Assembly: GCF_024494595.1 (NCBI RefSeq)
Contig: NZ_JANHDI010000012.1
Span: 1 to 64,000, forward strand
DNA length: 64,000 nt
Direction: 5' to 3'
Origin: Halobellus rarus
GTDB lineage: Archaea > Halobacteriota > Halobacteria > Halobacteriales > Haloferacaceae
Shown piece by piece: positions 23,751 through 32,525 of the stretch (positions are counted from its first letter, which is position 1; each line of letters opens with the position of its first letter). The notes beneath the pieces were generated by a model. It searched no databases and was not told the DNA's origin. It was given only the letters and a program-made list of their open reading frames with translations. The translations under genes were made by a program, and so were the position numbers.

Positions 23751-24839
23751 CTATCCCACGATGTCGACGCCGGTGAACTCGAACCGCGCACCGCCGTCGT
23801 CGCCCTCGGTCACGGTAACGTCCCAGCCGTGTGCTTCCGCGATCCACTTGACGATCGCCAGCCCGTAGCCCGTTCCCGCCTCGGCCGTCGTGTAGCCGAG
23901 ATCGAACACCCGATCGCGTTCCTCCGGTGGAATCCCGGGGCCGTCGTCCGCGACGTAAAATCCGGTTTCGCTCCCGTCGATAGCGCCCACACGGACCGTT
24001 ACTCCGCCGCCGCTCGCGGAGCCGTGTTCCGCGGCGTCGTCGGACGCCCGACGGCTCGCGGAGCCGTGTTCCGCGGCGTTGCGGATCAGGTTCTCGAAGA
24101 GGTTTCGGAGCCGATCGGGATCGGCCTCGATCGTGAGGTCCGACTCGACCGCTAGGGACGCGTCGTCCGTCTCGACTGTCGCCCAGCACCGTTCGAGAAG
24201 CGTCGACAGCGTCACGTGCTCTTTCGTTCCGACGTCCTGCCCGTGTTTCGCCAGTGTCAGCGTGTCGTCGATGATCGTCCACATCCGTCCGAGCGCGTCT
24301 TCGGCCTCCGCGAGGTGGGCCGAGTCGCACTCCGCCGCAGCGAGTTGCACGTGTCCTTCGGCGACGTTCAGCGGGTTCCGGAGATCGTGGGCGACGACGC
24401 TCGCGAACTCCTCGAGCCGTTCGTTCTGCCGTTCGAGTTGCCGCTCGTAGGCTTTTCGCGTGCCGATCCGCCGGAGGGAAACGATCGCACCTTCCGTCTC
24501 ACCGTCGGTCCGGATGGGCGTAACCCGTGCCTCCGCAGGCAGACGTCGCGGGACGGGCGCAGTCTCAGGGTGAGACATCGACAGTTCGACTCGTTCTTCC
24601 GTCGATTCGCCAGACGACACCGTCTCGACGGCCGCCTCTAGCGCCTCGAACCCGTCCTCGACGACCCGGCCGAACACCGCGAAGTCGGATCCGATCACCG
24701 GCTCACTGGTGAGTTGTGAAATCTCGTAGAACCGCTCGTTCGCGAAGGCGACGGACCCGTCGGTGTTGACTGCCACCACCGGCTCCATCTGGTTTCTGGA
24801 GACGGTTTCGACGTCGATCCCTCCGTCACCGCGTGTCAT
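23751..24839 (-). CDS. PAS-domain sensor histidine kinase
   Basis: A 362-residue soluble kinase. A PAS domain (about 10-125) starts at QMEPVVAVNTDGSVAFANER and a short linker follows. The dimerisation/phospho-acceptor helix FASVVAHDLRNPLNVAEGH holds the His. The ATPase domain has the N box NLIRNAAEHG, G1 DDGPGIPPEE, F box and G2 GTGYGLAIVKWIAEAHG. No membrane segment is seen, so it senses a cytoplasmic signal. No response regulator gene is adjacent. A 42-base in-frame duplication lengthens the loop after the N box (AAEHGSASRRASDD/AAEHGSASGGG). The ATG at 24839 was chosen; the frame is open upstream. Confidence 0.9.
   Translation of the reverse strand: MTRGDGGIDVETVSRNQMEPVVAVNTDGSVAFANERFYEISQLTSEPVIGSDFAVFGRVVEDGFEALEAAVETVSSGESTEERVELSMSHPETAPVPRRLPAEARVTPIRTDGETEGAIVSLRRIGTRKAYERQLERQNERLEEFASVVAHDLRNPLNVAEGHVQLAAAECDSAHLAEAEDALGRMWTIIDDTLTLAKHGQDVGTKEHVTLSTLLERCWATVETDDASLAVESDLTIEADPDRLRNLFENLIRNAAEHGSASRRASDDAAEHGSASGGGVTVRVGAIDGSETGFYVADDGPGIPPEERDRVFDLGYTTAEAGTGYGLAIVKWIAEAHGWDVTVTEGDDGGARFEFTGVDIVG
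24012..24079. repeat. In-frame partial tandem duplication inside the histidine kinase gene
   Basis: A perfect 26-base unit occurs at 24012-24037 and 24054-24079, a 42-base period. It encodes AAEHGSAS twice, adding 14 residues right after the ATP-binding N box. Confidence 0.85.
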
Positions 24840-24940
24840 AGGTCGAGTACAGCAGAGACGATGTAAAATGTACCTACTCGCTCGGGATGTCCTGGCTTCC
24901 GTGATCGGATTTTTGCCTCTCGAACGCGTATGTCCAATCA

Positions 24941-25258
24941 ATGCAAGACTCCTCCGATGCAGCCGACGACGACGTCGGCCGTTCCGAAGACGGACGCGAC
25001 CGCGTCTGGCTCGTCGAGCGGACGTACTCCGACGACGAGCAGAACATCGTGATCTTGGTGTACGCGACGCTCGATGGCACACGGTACCTCCGGAAGGAGC
25101 GGGCGCTCACGAGTTTCGACGACGTGCGCGACACCACGGCCGCGATCCGAGCGCGCGAATCGAGTTTGGGCCGAGTCGCCGATCCGGACGAAAGGGAACG
25201 GTACGCCAGCGAGGCGAAGCGAACGAAACAGCAGTACGGTCCCGACGAAGTGATCTGA
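24941..25258 (+). CDS. Small conserved haloarchaeal protein
   Basis: A 105-residue acidic protein. The core is RVWLVERTYSDDEQNIVILVYATLDG (RVWLVERTYSD and NIVILVYATLDG are predicted strands), then TRYLRKERALTSF and a helical Glu/Arg tail. It is divergent from the histidine kinase gene with 101 bases between, which hold both promoters (TTTTTGCC-rich stretch near 24910). No family is recognised with confidence. A link to the kinase is possible from position only. Confidence 0.7.
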   Translation: MQDSSDAADDDVGRSEDGRDRVWLVERTYSDDEQNIVILVYATLDGTRYLRKERALTSFDDVRDTTAAIRARESSLGRVADPDERERYASEAKRTKQQYGPDEVI

Positions 25259-25298
25259 CGGGCCCTCTTCGAAGCGACCCCGAGGACGACCCGACGAC

Positions 25299-25336
25299 GT
25301 ACTCGAAACCGAGTACCGAATACTCGAATTTAAGAA
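25299..25336 (+). promoter_or_regulatory. TrmB-type operator and TATA box of the acetyl-CoA synthetase gene
   Basis: GTACTCG-AAAC-CGAGTAC (25299-25316) is a perfect inverted repeat and contains TACT-N7-GAGTA exactly (25300-25315), the motif reported for the sugar-responsive regulator TrmB in Halobacterium. TACTCGAA recurs at 25321-25328. A TATA element (AATTTAAGA, from 25327) lies ~30 bases before the ATG at 25360. The site is just upstream of the TATA, the position linked to activation by TrmB. Confidence 0.6.
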
Positions 25337-25359
25337 TCAGCACGGAGTAGGTCCGAACG

Positions 25360-27468
25360 ATGGGAGAGCTATCTCCGTTGTTCGCGCCCGAACGCATCGC
25401 CGTCGTGGGCGCTACGGACCGCGAGGGGTCGGTCGGCAGAGCGATTATGGAGAACCTCCTCGACGCGTTCGTGGGCGAGGTCGTCCCCGTGAACCCGGGG
25501 CGAGAGGAGGTCTTCGGACTGCCGGCGCTCGACAGCGTCGCCGACTCGGAGGCCGACCTCGCGGTGGTGGTCGTCCCCCCGGCGGTCGCCGTCGACGTCG
25601 TTCGCGAGGCCGGCGAGGCCGGCATCACGAACGTGGTGGTCATCACCGCCGGGTTCGGCGAGACGGGCACCGAGGGTGCCACCCGGGAACAGGAGCTGAC
25701 GGCGGTCGCCGAGGCGTACGACATCGACCTGGTCGGCCCGAACAGCCTGGGTATCATGTCCACCCCCGTCGGAATGAACGCCTCGTTCGGACCCGAGAAC
25801 GCCACCTCGGGGCGGATGTCGTTCATGAGCCAGTCGGGCGCGTTCATCACGGCCGTGCTGGACTGGGCGAACGACCAGGGTATCGGATTCAAGGACATCG
25901 TCTCGCTCGGGAACAAGGCCGTCCTCGACGAGTCCGACTTCGTTCGGGAGTGGGGTGACGACGACGAGACGGACGTCGTGATCGGATACCTCGAAGGCAT
26001 CGACGACGGCCAGACGTTCATCCAGACCGCCAGGGAAGTCACTCGGGAGACGCCGATCGTCCTCGTCAAGTCCGGCCGCACCGACGCCGGGGCGCAGGCC
26101 GCCTCCAGTCACACGGGGACGATCGCCGGCTCGGATCAAGCCTACGAGGCGGGTCTCGAACAGGCCGGGGTCATCCGCGCCGACTCCGTTCAGGAACTGT
26201 TCGACGCCGCGCGCGTCCTGGAGCGTCAACCCCTCCCCGAGACAGACGCCGTCGCGGTCATCACCAACGCCGGCGGACCGGGCGTGATGAGTACCGACTC
26301 CATCGGCGACTCGCGGCTCTCGATGGCCTCCTTCACCGACGAGACCCTCGAAGCGTTCTCCGAGACGTTGCCCGCGGAGGGGAACATCTATAACCCGGTC
26401 GACGTCGTCGGCGACGCGGACAACGAGCGGTTCCGCGACGCCCTGGACGTCGCCCTCGGCGACGAGAACGTCGGCAGCGCGATGGTGCTTGCCTGTCCCA
26501 CCGCCGTCCTCGATTACGGGGAGTTAGCCGAAGACACGGTGGCGATGCAGGCGAAGCACGGCAAGCCGGTCGCCGCCTGCTTTATGGGCGGGGCGCGGGT
26601 CGAGCCCGCCGCGGAGACGCTCTCGGAGGCCGGCATCCCGAACTACTTCGACCCCGCGCGGGCGGTCGCGGGCCTCGACGCGCTCTCGCGGTTCCGCGAC
26701 ATCAGCGAGCGCGAGTATCAGGAACCGACGACGTTCGACGTCGACCGCGAGCGCGCCCGGGAGATCCTCTCCTCGGTCGAAGGGCGGACGGACACGCGCC
26801 TCGGCGTCGAGGCGATGGGCCTCCTGGACGCCTACGGGATCCCGACGCCCGACGGCGACATCGTCGACGCGCCGGCCGACGCCCTGGCGGTCGCAGAGCG
26901 GATCGACGGCGACGTCGTGATGAAGATCGTCAGCCCAGACATCCTCCACAAGTCCGACATCGGCGGCGTCAAGGTCGGCGTCGCCGACGAAGACGTCGAA
27001 GACGCCTACGAGGACCTCGTTTCCCGCGCCCGCAACTACCAGCCCGACGCGACGATCATCGGCGTTCAGGTGCAGGAGATGGTCGACCTCGACAGCGGCG
27101 TCGAAACCATCGTCGGGATGAACCGCGACCCGCAGTTCGGGCCGCTCCTGCTCTTCGGTCTCGGCGGCATCTTCGTCGAGACGCTCGAAGACACGACGTT
27201 CCGCGTCGCGCCCGTCTCCGAGGCCGAGGCCGAGGCGATGACCCGCGAGATCGACGCCGCGCCCCTCCTGCGGGGCGCTCGCGGGCGCGAACCCGCCGAC
27301 GTCGAGGGCGTCGTCGAGACGATCCAGCGCCTCTCACAGCTCGTGACCGACTTCCCGGCCATCCTGGAACTGGACATCAACCCGCTCGTCGCCACGCCGG
27401 ACGGCGTCGAAGCCGTCGACGTACGGCTCACCGTCGACCCCGACGAACTATCGAGAGTCCACCAATGA
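25360..27468 (+). CDS. acd: ADP-forming acetate-CoA ligase (fused alpha-beta)
   Basis: A 702-residue single-chain acyl-CoA synthetase (ADP-forming), as in haloarchaea. The alpha part (1-460) has a CoA-binding Rossmann domain (IAVVGATDREGSVGRAIM) and ligase domains with the phosphorylated His in SSHTGTIAGSDQAYE (His251). The beta part (about 480-702) is an ATP-grasp domain with GLLDAYGIPTPDGD, MKIVSPDILHKSDIGGV and LLLFGLGGIFVE. It converts acetyl-CoA, ADP and phosphate to acetate, CoA and ATP, making ATP during growth on sugars or amino acids. The next gene overlaps by 4 bases. A TrmB-type site precedes it. Confidence 0.94.
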   Translation: MGELSPLFAPERIAVVGATDREGSVGRAIMENLLDAFVGEVVPVNPGREEVFGLPALDSVADSEADLAVVVVPPAVAVDVVREAGEAGITNVVVITAGFGETGTEGATREQELTAVAEAYDIDLVGPNSLGIMSTPVGMNASFGPENATSGRMSFMSQSGAFITAVLDWANDQGIGFKDIVSLGNKAVLDESDFVREWGDDDETDVVIGYLEGIDDGQTFIQTAREVTRETPIVLVKSGRTDAGAQAASSHTGTIAGSDQAYEAGLEQAGVIRADSVQELFDAARVLERQPLPETDAVAVITNAGGPGVMSTDSIGDSRLSMASFTDETLEAFSETLPAEGNIYNPVDVVGDADNERFRDALDVALGDENVGSAMVLACPTAVLDYGELAEDTVAMQAKHGKPVAACFMGGARVEPAAETLSEAGIPNYFDPARAVAGLDALSRFRDISEREYQEPTTFDVDRERAREILSSVEGRTDTRLGVEAMGLLDAYGIPTPDGDIVDAPADALAVAERIDGDVVMKIVSPDILHKSDIGGVKVGVADEDVEDAYEDLVSRARNYQPDATIIGVQVQEMVDLDSGVETIVGMNRDPQFGPLLLFGLGGIFVETLEDTTFRVAPVSEAEAEAMTREIDAAPLLRGARGREPADVEGVVETIQRLSQLVTDFPAILELDINPLVATPDGVEAVDVRLTVDPDELSRVHQ

Positions 27469-28646
27469 ACACGAACACCCTACTCGTCACCTCGATCACG
27501 GAAAGCACCGGCAAAACCGCAGTCACGCTCGCGCTCGGCGGCCTCGCGCAGGAGCGCGGCCTCACCGTTGGCTACATGAAGCCCAAGGGGACGCGGCTCC
27601 AGTCGAACGTCGGCAAGACGCTCGACGAGGATCCGATGCTCGCGCGCGAACTCCTGGGGCTGGACAGCGAGATGCACCAGATGGAACCGATCGTCTACTC
27701 GCCGACGTTCGTCGACGGCGCGATCCGCGGCCAGGAGGACCCCGAAGAACTCGGCGGGATCGTCGAGGAGCACTTCGCGGACCTCGCGGCCGAGACGGAC
27801 CTGATGCTCGTCGAGGGCGGCGGCTCTTGGACGGTCGGCGGTATCGTCGACCTGACGGACGTCGACGTCGCCGACCGTCTCGACGCGAACGTCCTGCTCG
27901 TGGCCGGCTACGAACAGTCGAGCGACCTCGACGACGTCGTCGCGGCCGCCGAGGCGTTCGGCGACCGGCTCGCGGGCGTGTTGTTCAACGGCGTGACCGA
28001 CGCCGCCTTCGACGACCTCGAACAGGAGGCGGTGCCGTTCCTCGAAAGCCGCGGCGTACCCGTCCTCGGCGTCGTCCCCCGCGAACGGGAACTCGCCGGC
28101 GTCCGCGTCAACGACCTCGCCGAGGAACTGGGTGCCAAGGTCGTCACCGAGGGCGACTCCGACGCCTACGTCGAACGGTTCCTCGTGGGCGCAATGGGCG
28201 GCGACGCGGCGTTGCGGTACTTCCGCCGGACGAAGAACGCCGCGGTAATCACCGGTGGGGACCGTTCCGAGATCATCGCGGCCGCGCTCGAAGCGCCGGG
28301 CGTCAACGCCATCATCCTGACCGGCGGTCACCGCCCGACGTCGGCGGTGCTCGGCAAGGCCGAACAACGGGGCGTGCCCGTGCTCTCGGTCACCGGCGAC
28401 ACGCTCTCGGTCGTCGACCGCGCGGAGGCCGTCGTCAACACCGGGCGGGCCCGCGACGAGGAGACCATCGCGCGGATGCGCGAACTGCTCCACGACCACG
28501 CGGACGTCGACGCGATTCTCGGTGTTGAGACGGCCGCACCGGGTGACGATGTGTCCGATACGGAGGTCGGGTCCGCCACGGGAGACGACGCCGGTGCGGA
28601 CCCTGACGCGGATTCAGACCCCGGCGCCGATGGCGACGCGGAGTGA
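27465..28646 (+). CDS. Phosphotransacetylase-family protein (BioD-like P-loop plus DRTGG domain)
   Basis: A 393-residue protein overlapping the acd gene by ATGA. The N-terminal ~200 residues are a BioD-like P-loop domain (TSITESTGKTAVTLALGG; ExGGSW at VEGGGSWTVGG). The DRTGG domain follows (about 230-345) with MGGDAALRYFRRTKNAAVITG, GGHRPTSAVLGKAEQRGVPVL (as ILTGGHRPTSAVL). This matches the N-terminal half of bacterial Pta but lacks the catalytic PTA_PTB domain, so it cannot itself make acetyl phosphate. Coupling to the acetyl-CoA synthetase suggests a regulatory or accessory role. The C-terminal ~40 residues are a disordered Asp/Gly tail. Confidence 0.88.
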   Translation: MNTNTLLVTSITESTGKTAVTLALGGLAQERGLTVGYMKPKGTRLQSNVGKTLDEDPMLARELLGLDSEMHQMEPIVYSPTFVDGAIRGQEDPEELGGIVEEHFADLAAETDLMLVEGGGSWTVGGIVDLTDVDVADRLDANVLLVAGYEQSSDLDDVVAAAEAFGDRLAGVLFNGVTDAAFDDLEQEAVPFLESRGVPVLGVVPRERELAGVRVNDLAEELGAKVVTEGDSDAYVERFLVGAMGGDAALRYFRRTKNAAVITGGDRSEIIAAALEAPGVNAIILTGGHRPTSAVLGKAEQRGVPVLSVTGDTLSVVDRAEAVVNTGRARDEETIARMRELLHDHADVDAILGVETAAPGDDVSDTEVGSATGDDAGADPDADSDPGADGDAE

Positions 28647-28883
28647 TAGTCACCGCCGGGGCGAGCCATCGTCGAATCGTAGCCGATTCCGATCCCGGTT
28701 CCGAGTCTCCACCGGTTCGATCCACGTGGACGTACAGTCAGATGAGCGGTGGTGGCAGCCACTACTGCACGGTCCACGCACCCGCGCGATTGGACATATC
28801 TGACCTATAGACACCGACATAAGTGGTCCCTTCTCGGGCCGTAATCAGCGATTAATTATTACTACGCCCTCCCGTGGGGACGT

Positions 28884-29060
28884 ATGGACTTCGACTGGCC
28901 GACATACTTCGAGTGCGCGGCGTGCGGGGCCGAATTCCCGGCGAACAAGGTCCAATACGACGACTTGGGCTATCCGGAATGCCCCGACTGCGAGGCGCGA
29001 ACCGGTCCGCTCGCCAGTCTGGAGGCCGTCGACGCGGTCGAGCACGGAATCGCCGAATAA
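28884..29060 (+). CDS. Small double-CxxC zinc-ribbon protein
   Basis: A 58-residue protein beginning MDFDWPTYFECAACGAEF. Two zinc knuckles (CAAC and CPDC about 22 residues apart) make a rubredoxin/zinc-ribbon-like site. It ends in a short acidic helix. A TATA-like GATTAATTATT (28850-28860) lies ~29 bases before the ATG, so a leaderless transcript is likely. Such single zinc-ribbon proteins are abundant in haloarchaea and mostly uncharacterised. It is convergent with the halocyanin-like gene (6 bases apart). Confidence 0.78.
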   Translation: MDFDWPTYFECAACGAEFPANKVQYDDLGYPECPDCEARTGPLASLEAVDAVEHGIAE

Positions 29061-29066
29061 CGGTCA

Positions 29067-29675
29067 TCACTCGTCGTCGTCCATCATCTCGTAATCGCCA
29101 CCGTATTTCAAGAAGAAGTACGCGAGCGAGACGACGGCGACGAACGCACCCGTCACCGTCACGAGGAGGGTCTTTGCGGCGTCGGGGACGGTTGGAGCCG
29201 GCTGTCCGCCCGGGTCCGTCTCCGCTCCGCCCGGCGTGACGTCGACGCTCCCGAGCATCCCCACGCTCTCGTGCGGGATACAGAAGTACTCGTACGTCCC
29301 TTCGACCTCGAAGGTGTGCTGGTACGTTTCGCCCTCTGGGACGTCGCCGCTGTCGGGGTCGCCGGCCGAGTAGGCACCGCGTGCGTCCGCCTCGTTGTCG
29401 AACCCGCCCGACGCGAAGTACGCGGCCTCGTCTGGGATCTCATCTTCGTAGGCAGTGACTGAGTGACCGACGGTCCCCACGGTCTCCCAGACGACGGTGT
29501 CGCCGGGCGCGATCGTTATCGAATCCGGGTCGAAGACCAAGTCGTCGGTCATATCGATCCTGTGGGTCGTTCCCTCCTGCGCAGTTGCCGTTCCGGCCGC
29601 ACCTCCGGCCGCGCCGACCCCGACTGCGGCCTGAAGGAGTCTGCGCCGCGAGAGTCGCATCGACGGTCGAGCCAT
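29067..29675 (-). CDS. Halocyanin/plastocyanin-like copper protein
   Basis: A 202-residue secreted blue-copper protein. The twin-arginine signal SRRRLLQAAVGVG (residues ~9-21) predicts Tat export. The cupredoxin fold has the copper ligands His (GTVGHSVTAYE) and the Cys-x2-His-x4-Met cluster (YFCIPHESVGM). A C-terminal span (LLVTVTGAFVAVVSLAYFF) with a short acidic cytoplasmic tail anchors it in the membrane, unlike the lipobox-anchored halocyanins. It probably carries electrons on the outer membrane face. The ATG at 29675 was chosen so that the twin-arginine motif sits near the N-terminus. Confidence 0.9.
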   Translation of the reverse strand: MARPSMRLSRRRLLQAAVGVGAAGGAAGTATAQEGTTHRIDMTDDLVFDPDSITIAPGDTVVWETVGTVGHSVTAYEDEIPDEAAYFASGGFDNEADARGAYSAGDPDSGDVPEGETYQHTFEVEGTYEYFCIPHESVGMLGSVDVTPGGAETDPGGQPAPTVPDAAKTLLVTVTGAFVAVVSLAYFFLKYGGDYEMMDDDE

Positions 29676-29841
29676 AGGGTAGAGACGCGGTGTCACGAAT
29701 TAGTAAGTCGGATATTTCTCGCTTCTCGGGATCTAATTGGTCAATACCTGTCATATTCTCGGACTCCGCCCAGCAGACACGTACCAGAAGCCCGAGGCGT
29801 GTAGTCGGAAGATACAGGCCGACTCCGCGCGAGCGATCGGT

Positions 29842-30090
29842 ATGGAGTGGACGCGGAACCGGAGAGACGACGAGGACCTCGTCGAGTGGACGCGCGCGGA
29901 CGGGTACGTGACCATCCGGCGACGACGCCGGGCCGACGGCGGGTGGGTCGTCAGACTCGACCGACTGTATCAGGCACCGGAGGGAAGCGGCTACCGACGA
30001 GAACGCGCCGACGACGTCGAGTCCGCCGGGGGCTTGGTCGAAGCCTGGAAGAGCGAGAACGGGGGGGCCGAAGAACAGTCGTCTACCTGA
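29842..30090 (+). CDS. Small conserved haloarchaeal protein
   Basis: An 82-residue protein, unusually rich in Arg and Trp. MEWTRNRRDDEDLVEWTRADG then YVTIRRRRRADGGWVVRLDR suggests a three-stranded sheet, with LVEAWKSENGG as a terminal helix. It is probably one of the small haloarchaeal DUF families (DUF7543 from memory). No function is known. It is convergent with the CBS-ParB gene. Confidence 0.65.
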   Translation: MEWTRNRRDDEDLVEWTRADGYVTIRRRRRADGGWVVRLDRLYQAPEGSGYRRERADDVESAGGLVEAWKSENGGAEEQSST

Positions 30091-30149
30091 CTACGTTGCT
30101 CCCGAGGCGGGACGTCCGAGGCAGCGACAGTGGCGCGTCGTCGCCGTCG

Positions 30150-30935
30150 TCACTCCTGAAGCCGGTGCGTCGTCTCGATGAGCGGGTGCCGGCCGTAGTC
30201 GGCGATCTCGATGTCTTCGAGCGAGGAGAGCCCCTCCTTGTCGGCCGTCCGCTGCATCCCCAACTCGATCGGCTCGTCGAGGACGATCACGGAGGCGTCC
30301 ATCTCCTCGATCCCGAGTTGGTGGGCGGCCATCACGCGGTGGTGGCCGTCGGCCAGAAGCAAGTCGCCGCCGTTGTCGATGACGACGAGCGGTTCGGCGA
30401 GTCCGCGCTCGAGTTCGTACTGCCGTCCTTCGAGTTCGTCGGCGTACACGCGGCCCTGCGTCGGGGTGAGGTCATCGAGTTCGACGACTCTCGGCTCCTG
30501 GCGCAGCGTGATGCCGTGGATCTGTTCGAGCGTGCGCATCAGTTTCCCCACTTTTTCGGGCGTCGCGCGCTCGATCTGCGAGCGGACGACGTCCGTGTTC
30601 GAGATGATACCGACGAGGTTGTCCGCGTCGTCGACGACCGGGAGCTTCTGGATCCCCGAACGGAGGATCACGCGCGCGGCGTCGATCACGTCCATCTCGG
30701 GGTGTGCGACGATGATGTCTTCGGTCATCACGGTGAAGATCGGGACCTCGTCGTCGACCAAGAGCAGATCGCTAGCAGTGACGAACCCCTCGACCTTCCG
30801 ACTCTCCGCCACCGGGAATCCGTTGTGGCCCTCGCTCTCTTTGATCCGCCGCGCGACGTCTGCGACGGTATCGGTCGGCGCGACGGTTTGCACCTCGCGC
30901 GTCATGTACTCCTTGACCTTCGGTCGCCCACTCAT
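30150..30935 (-). CDS. CBS-domain protein with C-terminal ParB/Srx-like domain
   Basis: A 261-residue protein. Two CBS motifs form one Bateman module (about 8-130): VKEYMTREVQTVAPTDTVADV and IFTVMTEDIIVAHPEMDVIDA with VVDDADNLVGIISNTDV. The C-terminal half (150-245) has a ParB/sulfiredoxin-like fold: ELDDLTPTQGRV, PLVVIDNGGDLLLADGHHRVMAAHQLG, where DGHHR is the family motif. CBS modules sense adenylates; the ParB-like part may bind nucleotide or DNA. The combination suggests an energy-sensing regulator. The ATG at 30935 was chosen because it begins the first CBS unit. Confidence 0.85.
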   Translation of the reverse strand: MSGRPKVKEYMTREVQTVAPTDTVADVARRIKESEGHNGFPVAESRKVEGFVTASDLLLVDDEVPIFTVMTEDIIVAHPEMDVIDAARVILRSGIQKLPVVDDADNLVGIISNTDVVRSQIERATPEKVGKLMRTLEQIHGITLRQEPRVVELDDLTPTQGRVYADELEGRQYELERGLAEPLVVIDNGGDLLLADGHHRVMAAHQLGIEEMDASVIVLDEPIELGMQRTADKEGLSSLEDIEIADYGRHPLIETTHRLQE

Positions 30936-31049
30936 TGTCGTGGGTACGCGGGCGGGCCGCAAAAACGTGCGCCCTCGTCGTCGAGCACGTGCGCCTCAAT
31001 TGCCGATGACGTGCTCATCGGCACCCGGACGATCCCCCGCCACCGACAG

Positions 31050-32525
31050 TCACTCCTCGAAGGAGTCGAAGGGCGACTCGAACACCCAATCGGGCCCTTC
31101 CGATCCGACGTCGAGAAGCGTCGTCGCATCTTCGAGCGTCTCGAAGATCCGCCCGGCGATGACGTCGGTGACGATCGCGGACAGTTCCGCCGCGGATTCC
31201 TCTCCGGTGTCTCCCAAGATTCCCAGCGGGACCTGCGCGCCGGCCATATCGGCGTGGCCGCCCGCGCTGCCGATCGCTCCGAGTGCGTCCCGGAGAGATT
31301 CGCCGAGGTCGACGTCCGTCCCGCGAGCCCGTCCGGAGACGTAGACCGTGCCGTCTTTGAACCCGTAGACGATCGCGATGCGGATGCCCTCCATATTCAG
31401 TAGCCGGTCGGCGGCCTGCGCGAGCGAGTCGCGGTCGGAGATGGGTCCGACGTTCGACGCGAGCGCGTCGCCGCGGACGTCGCGGTCGCGTATCGCCCGC
31501 GCCAGCGTCTCCAGCACCGCCGAGGTCATACTCGGCGATTCGACTCGGTCGAGGGCCGAGAGGTCGGCGTGCGTGAGCAGCCACGCCGCGGCCTCGAAGT
31601 CCGTCGCCGAAACCTCCCTGGTGAAGTCGTTCGTGTCGATCCGGATCCCGAAGAGCAGCGCCGTCGCCAGCGACTCCTCGGGCTCGATGCTAGCCCGACG
31701 GAGGTACTCCGCCAGGAGCGTACTGGTCGCGCCGACGTCGCGTCTGAGGTCGACGAAGTGCGCCTCCACGGGTGCCCGGGGCGGGTGGTGATCGACGACG
31801 ATGTCGATCTGGGTGTCCTCTGGAAGGCCGTCGTTGACACCGGGGCGCGAGTGGTCGACGAGTGCGATGCCGTCGTAGGCGTCGAGGTCCGTCTCGGCGT
31901 CGAGTTCGATCAGATCCAGATCCAACAGGTTCACCAGCGCCCGGTTCTCCTGATGGGAGATGTCCCCGAAGTAGCAGGGATCGGCCGAGACGCCGACGGC
32001 GGCGGCCAACTGCGAGAGCGCGAGCGCGCTCGCGATCGCGTCGGGGTCCGGATTGTCGTGCATCACTACGGCCAACCGACCGTCGATGCGGCGGAGCGCG
32101 GTGAACAGTCGTTGCAGACGGTTCGCACCGAGCCCGATCGTCAGATCGCGGATCCGACCCCCGAGCACGCGTTCGGCGTCGACCACGCGATTCGCGAGGC
32201 GTTCGACCGTCGCCCGCGTCTCCTCGGTCGCACCGACGCCGAGGTACACGATCAGGTTCGCGTCGGGGTACTGCGCCCGGGCCCGGGCAGCGGCGTCGAC
32301 GTTCGTCTCGGCGTCGTCGGCCGCGACGAACACCAGATCCGCGCTCGGTGGATACGCGGTCGGGTCGTCGGGAGGCCCCCGTTCGATCGTGACGCCGCCG
32401 ACTCCGGTCCGGAAGTCGTCGTCGTCGCACTCTCCGATGACCGTCAGTTCTCCGGGCCACTCGGAGATACGCTCTACGGTCTCGCGTGCGACCGACCCGC
32501 ACCCGAGGACCAGCCGCCGTTGCAT
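31050..32525 (-). CDS. RCK-N domain plus DHH/DHHA1 phosphoesterase
   Basis: A 491-residue fusion. Residues 1-115 are a TrkA-N/RCK-type Rossmann domain (LVLGCGSVARETVERI). Residues ~145-300 are a DHH phosphoesterase: VVMHDNPDPDAIASALAL, the DHS of ALVDHSRPGVND, and the DHH of IDIVVDHHPPRAP. A DHHA1 domain follows with GSAGGHADMAGAQVP. DHH-DHHA1 enzymes cleave cyclic dinucleotides or short RNA. RCK fusion suggests a nucleotide-sensing c-di-AMP phosphodiesterase or nanoRNase; that is inference. The ATG at 32525 is taken because it begins the Rossmann motif. Confidence 0.88.
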   Translation of the reverse strand: MQRRLVLGCGSVARETVERISEWPGELTVIGECDDDDFRTGVGGVTIERGPPDDPTAYPPSADLVFVAADDAETNVDAAARARAQYPDANLIVYLGVGATEETRATVERLANRVVDAERVLGGRIRDLTIGLGANRLQRLFTALRRIDGRLAVVMHDNPDPDAIASALALSQLAAAVGVSADPCYFGDISHQENRALVNLLDLDLIELDAETDLDAYDGIALVDHSRPGVNDGLPEDTQIDIVVDHHPPRAPVEAHFVDLRRDVGATSTLLAEYLRRASIEPEESLATALLFGIRIDTNDFTREVSATDFEAAAWLLTHADLSALDRVESPSMTSAVLETLARAIRDRDVRGDALASNVGPISDRDSLAQAADRLLNMEGIRIAIVYGFKDGTVYVSGRARGTDVDLGESLRDALGAIGSAGGHADMAGAQVPLGILGDTGEESAAELSAIVTDVIAGRIFETLEDATTLLDVGSEGPDWVFESPFDSFEE

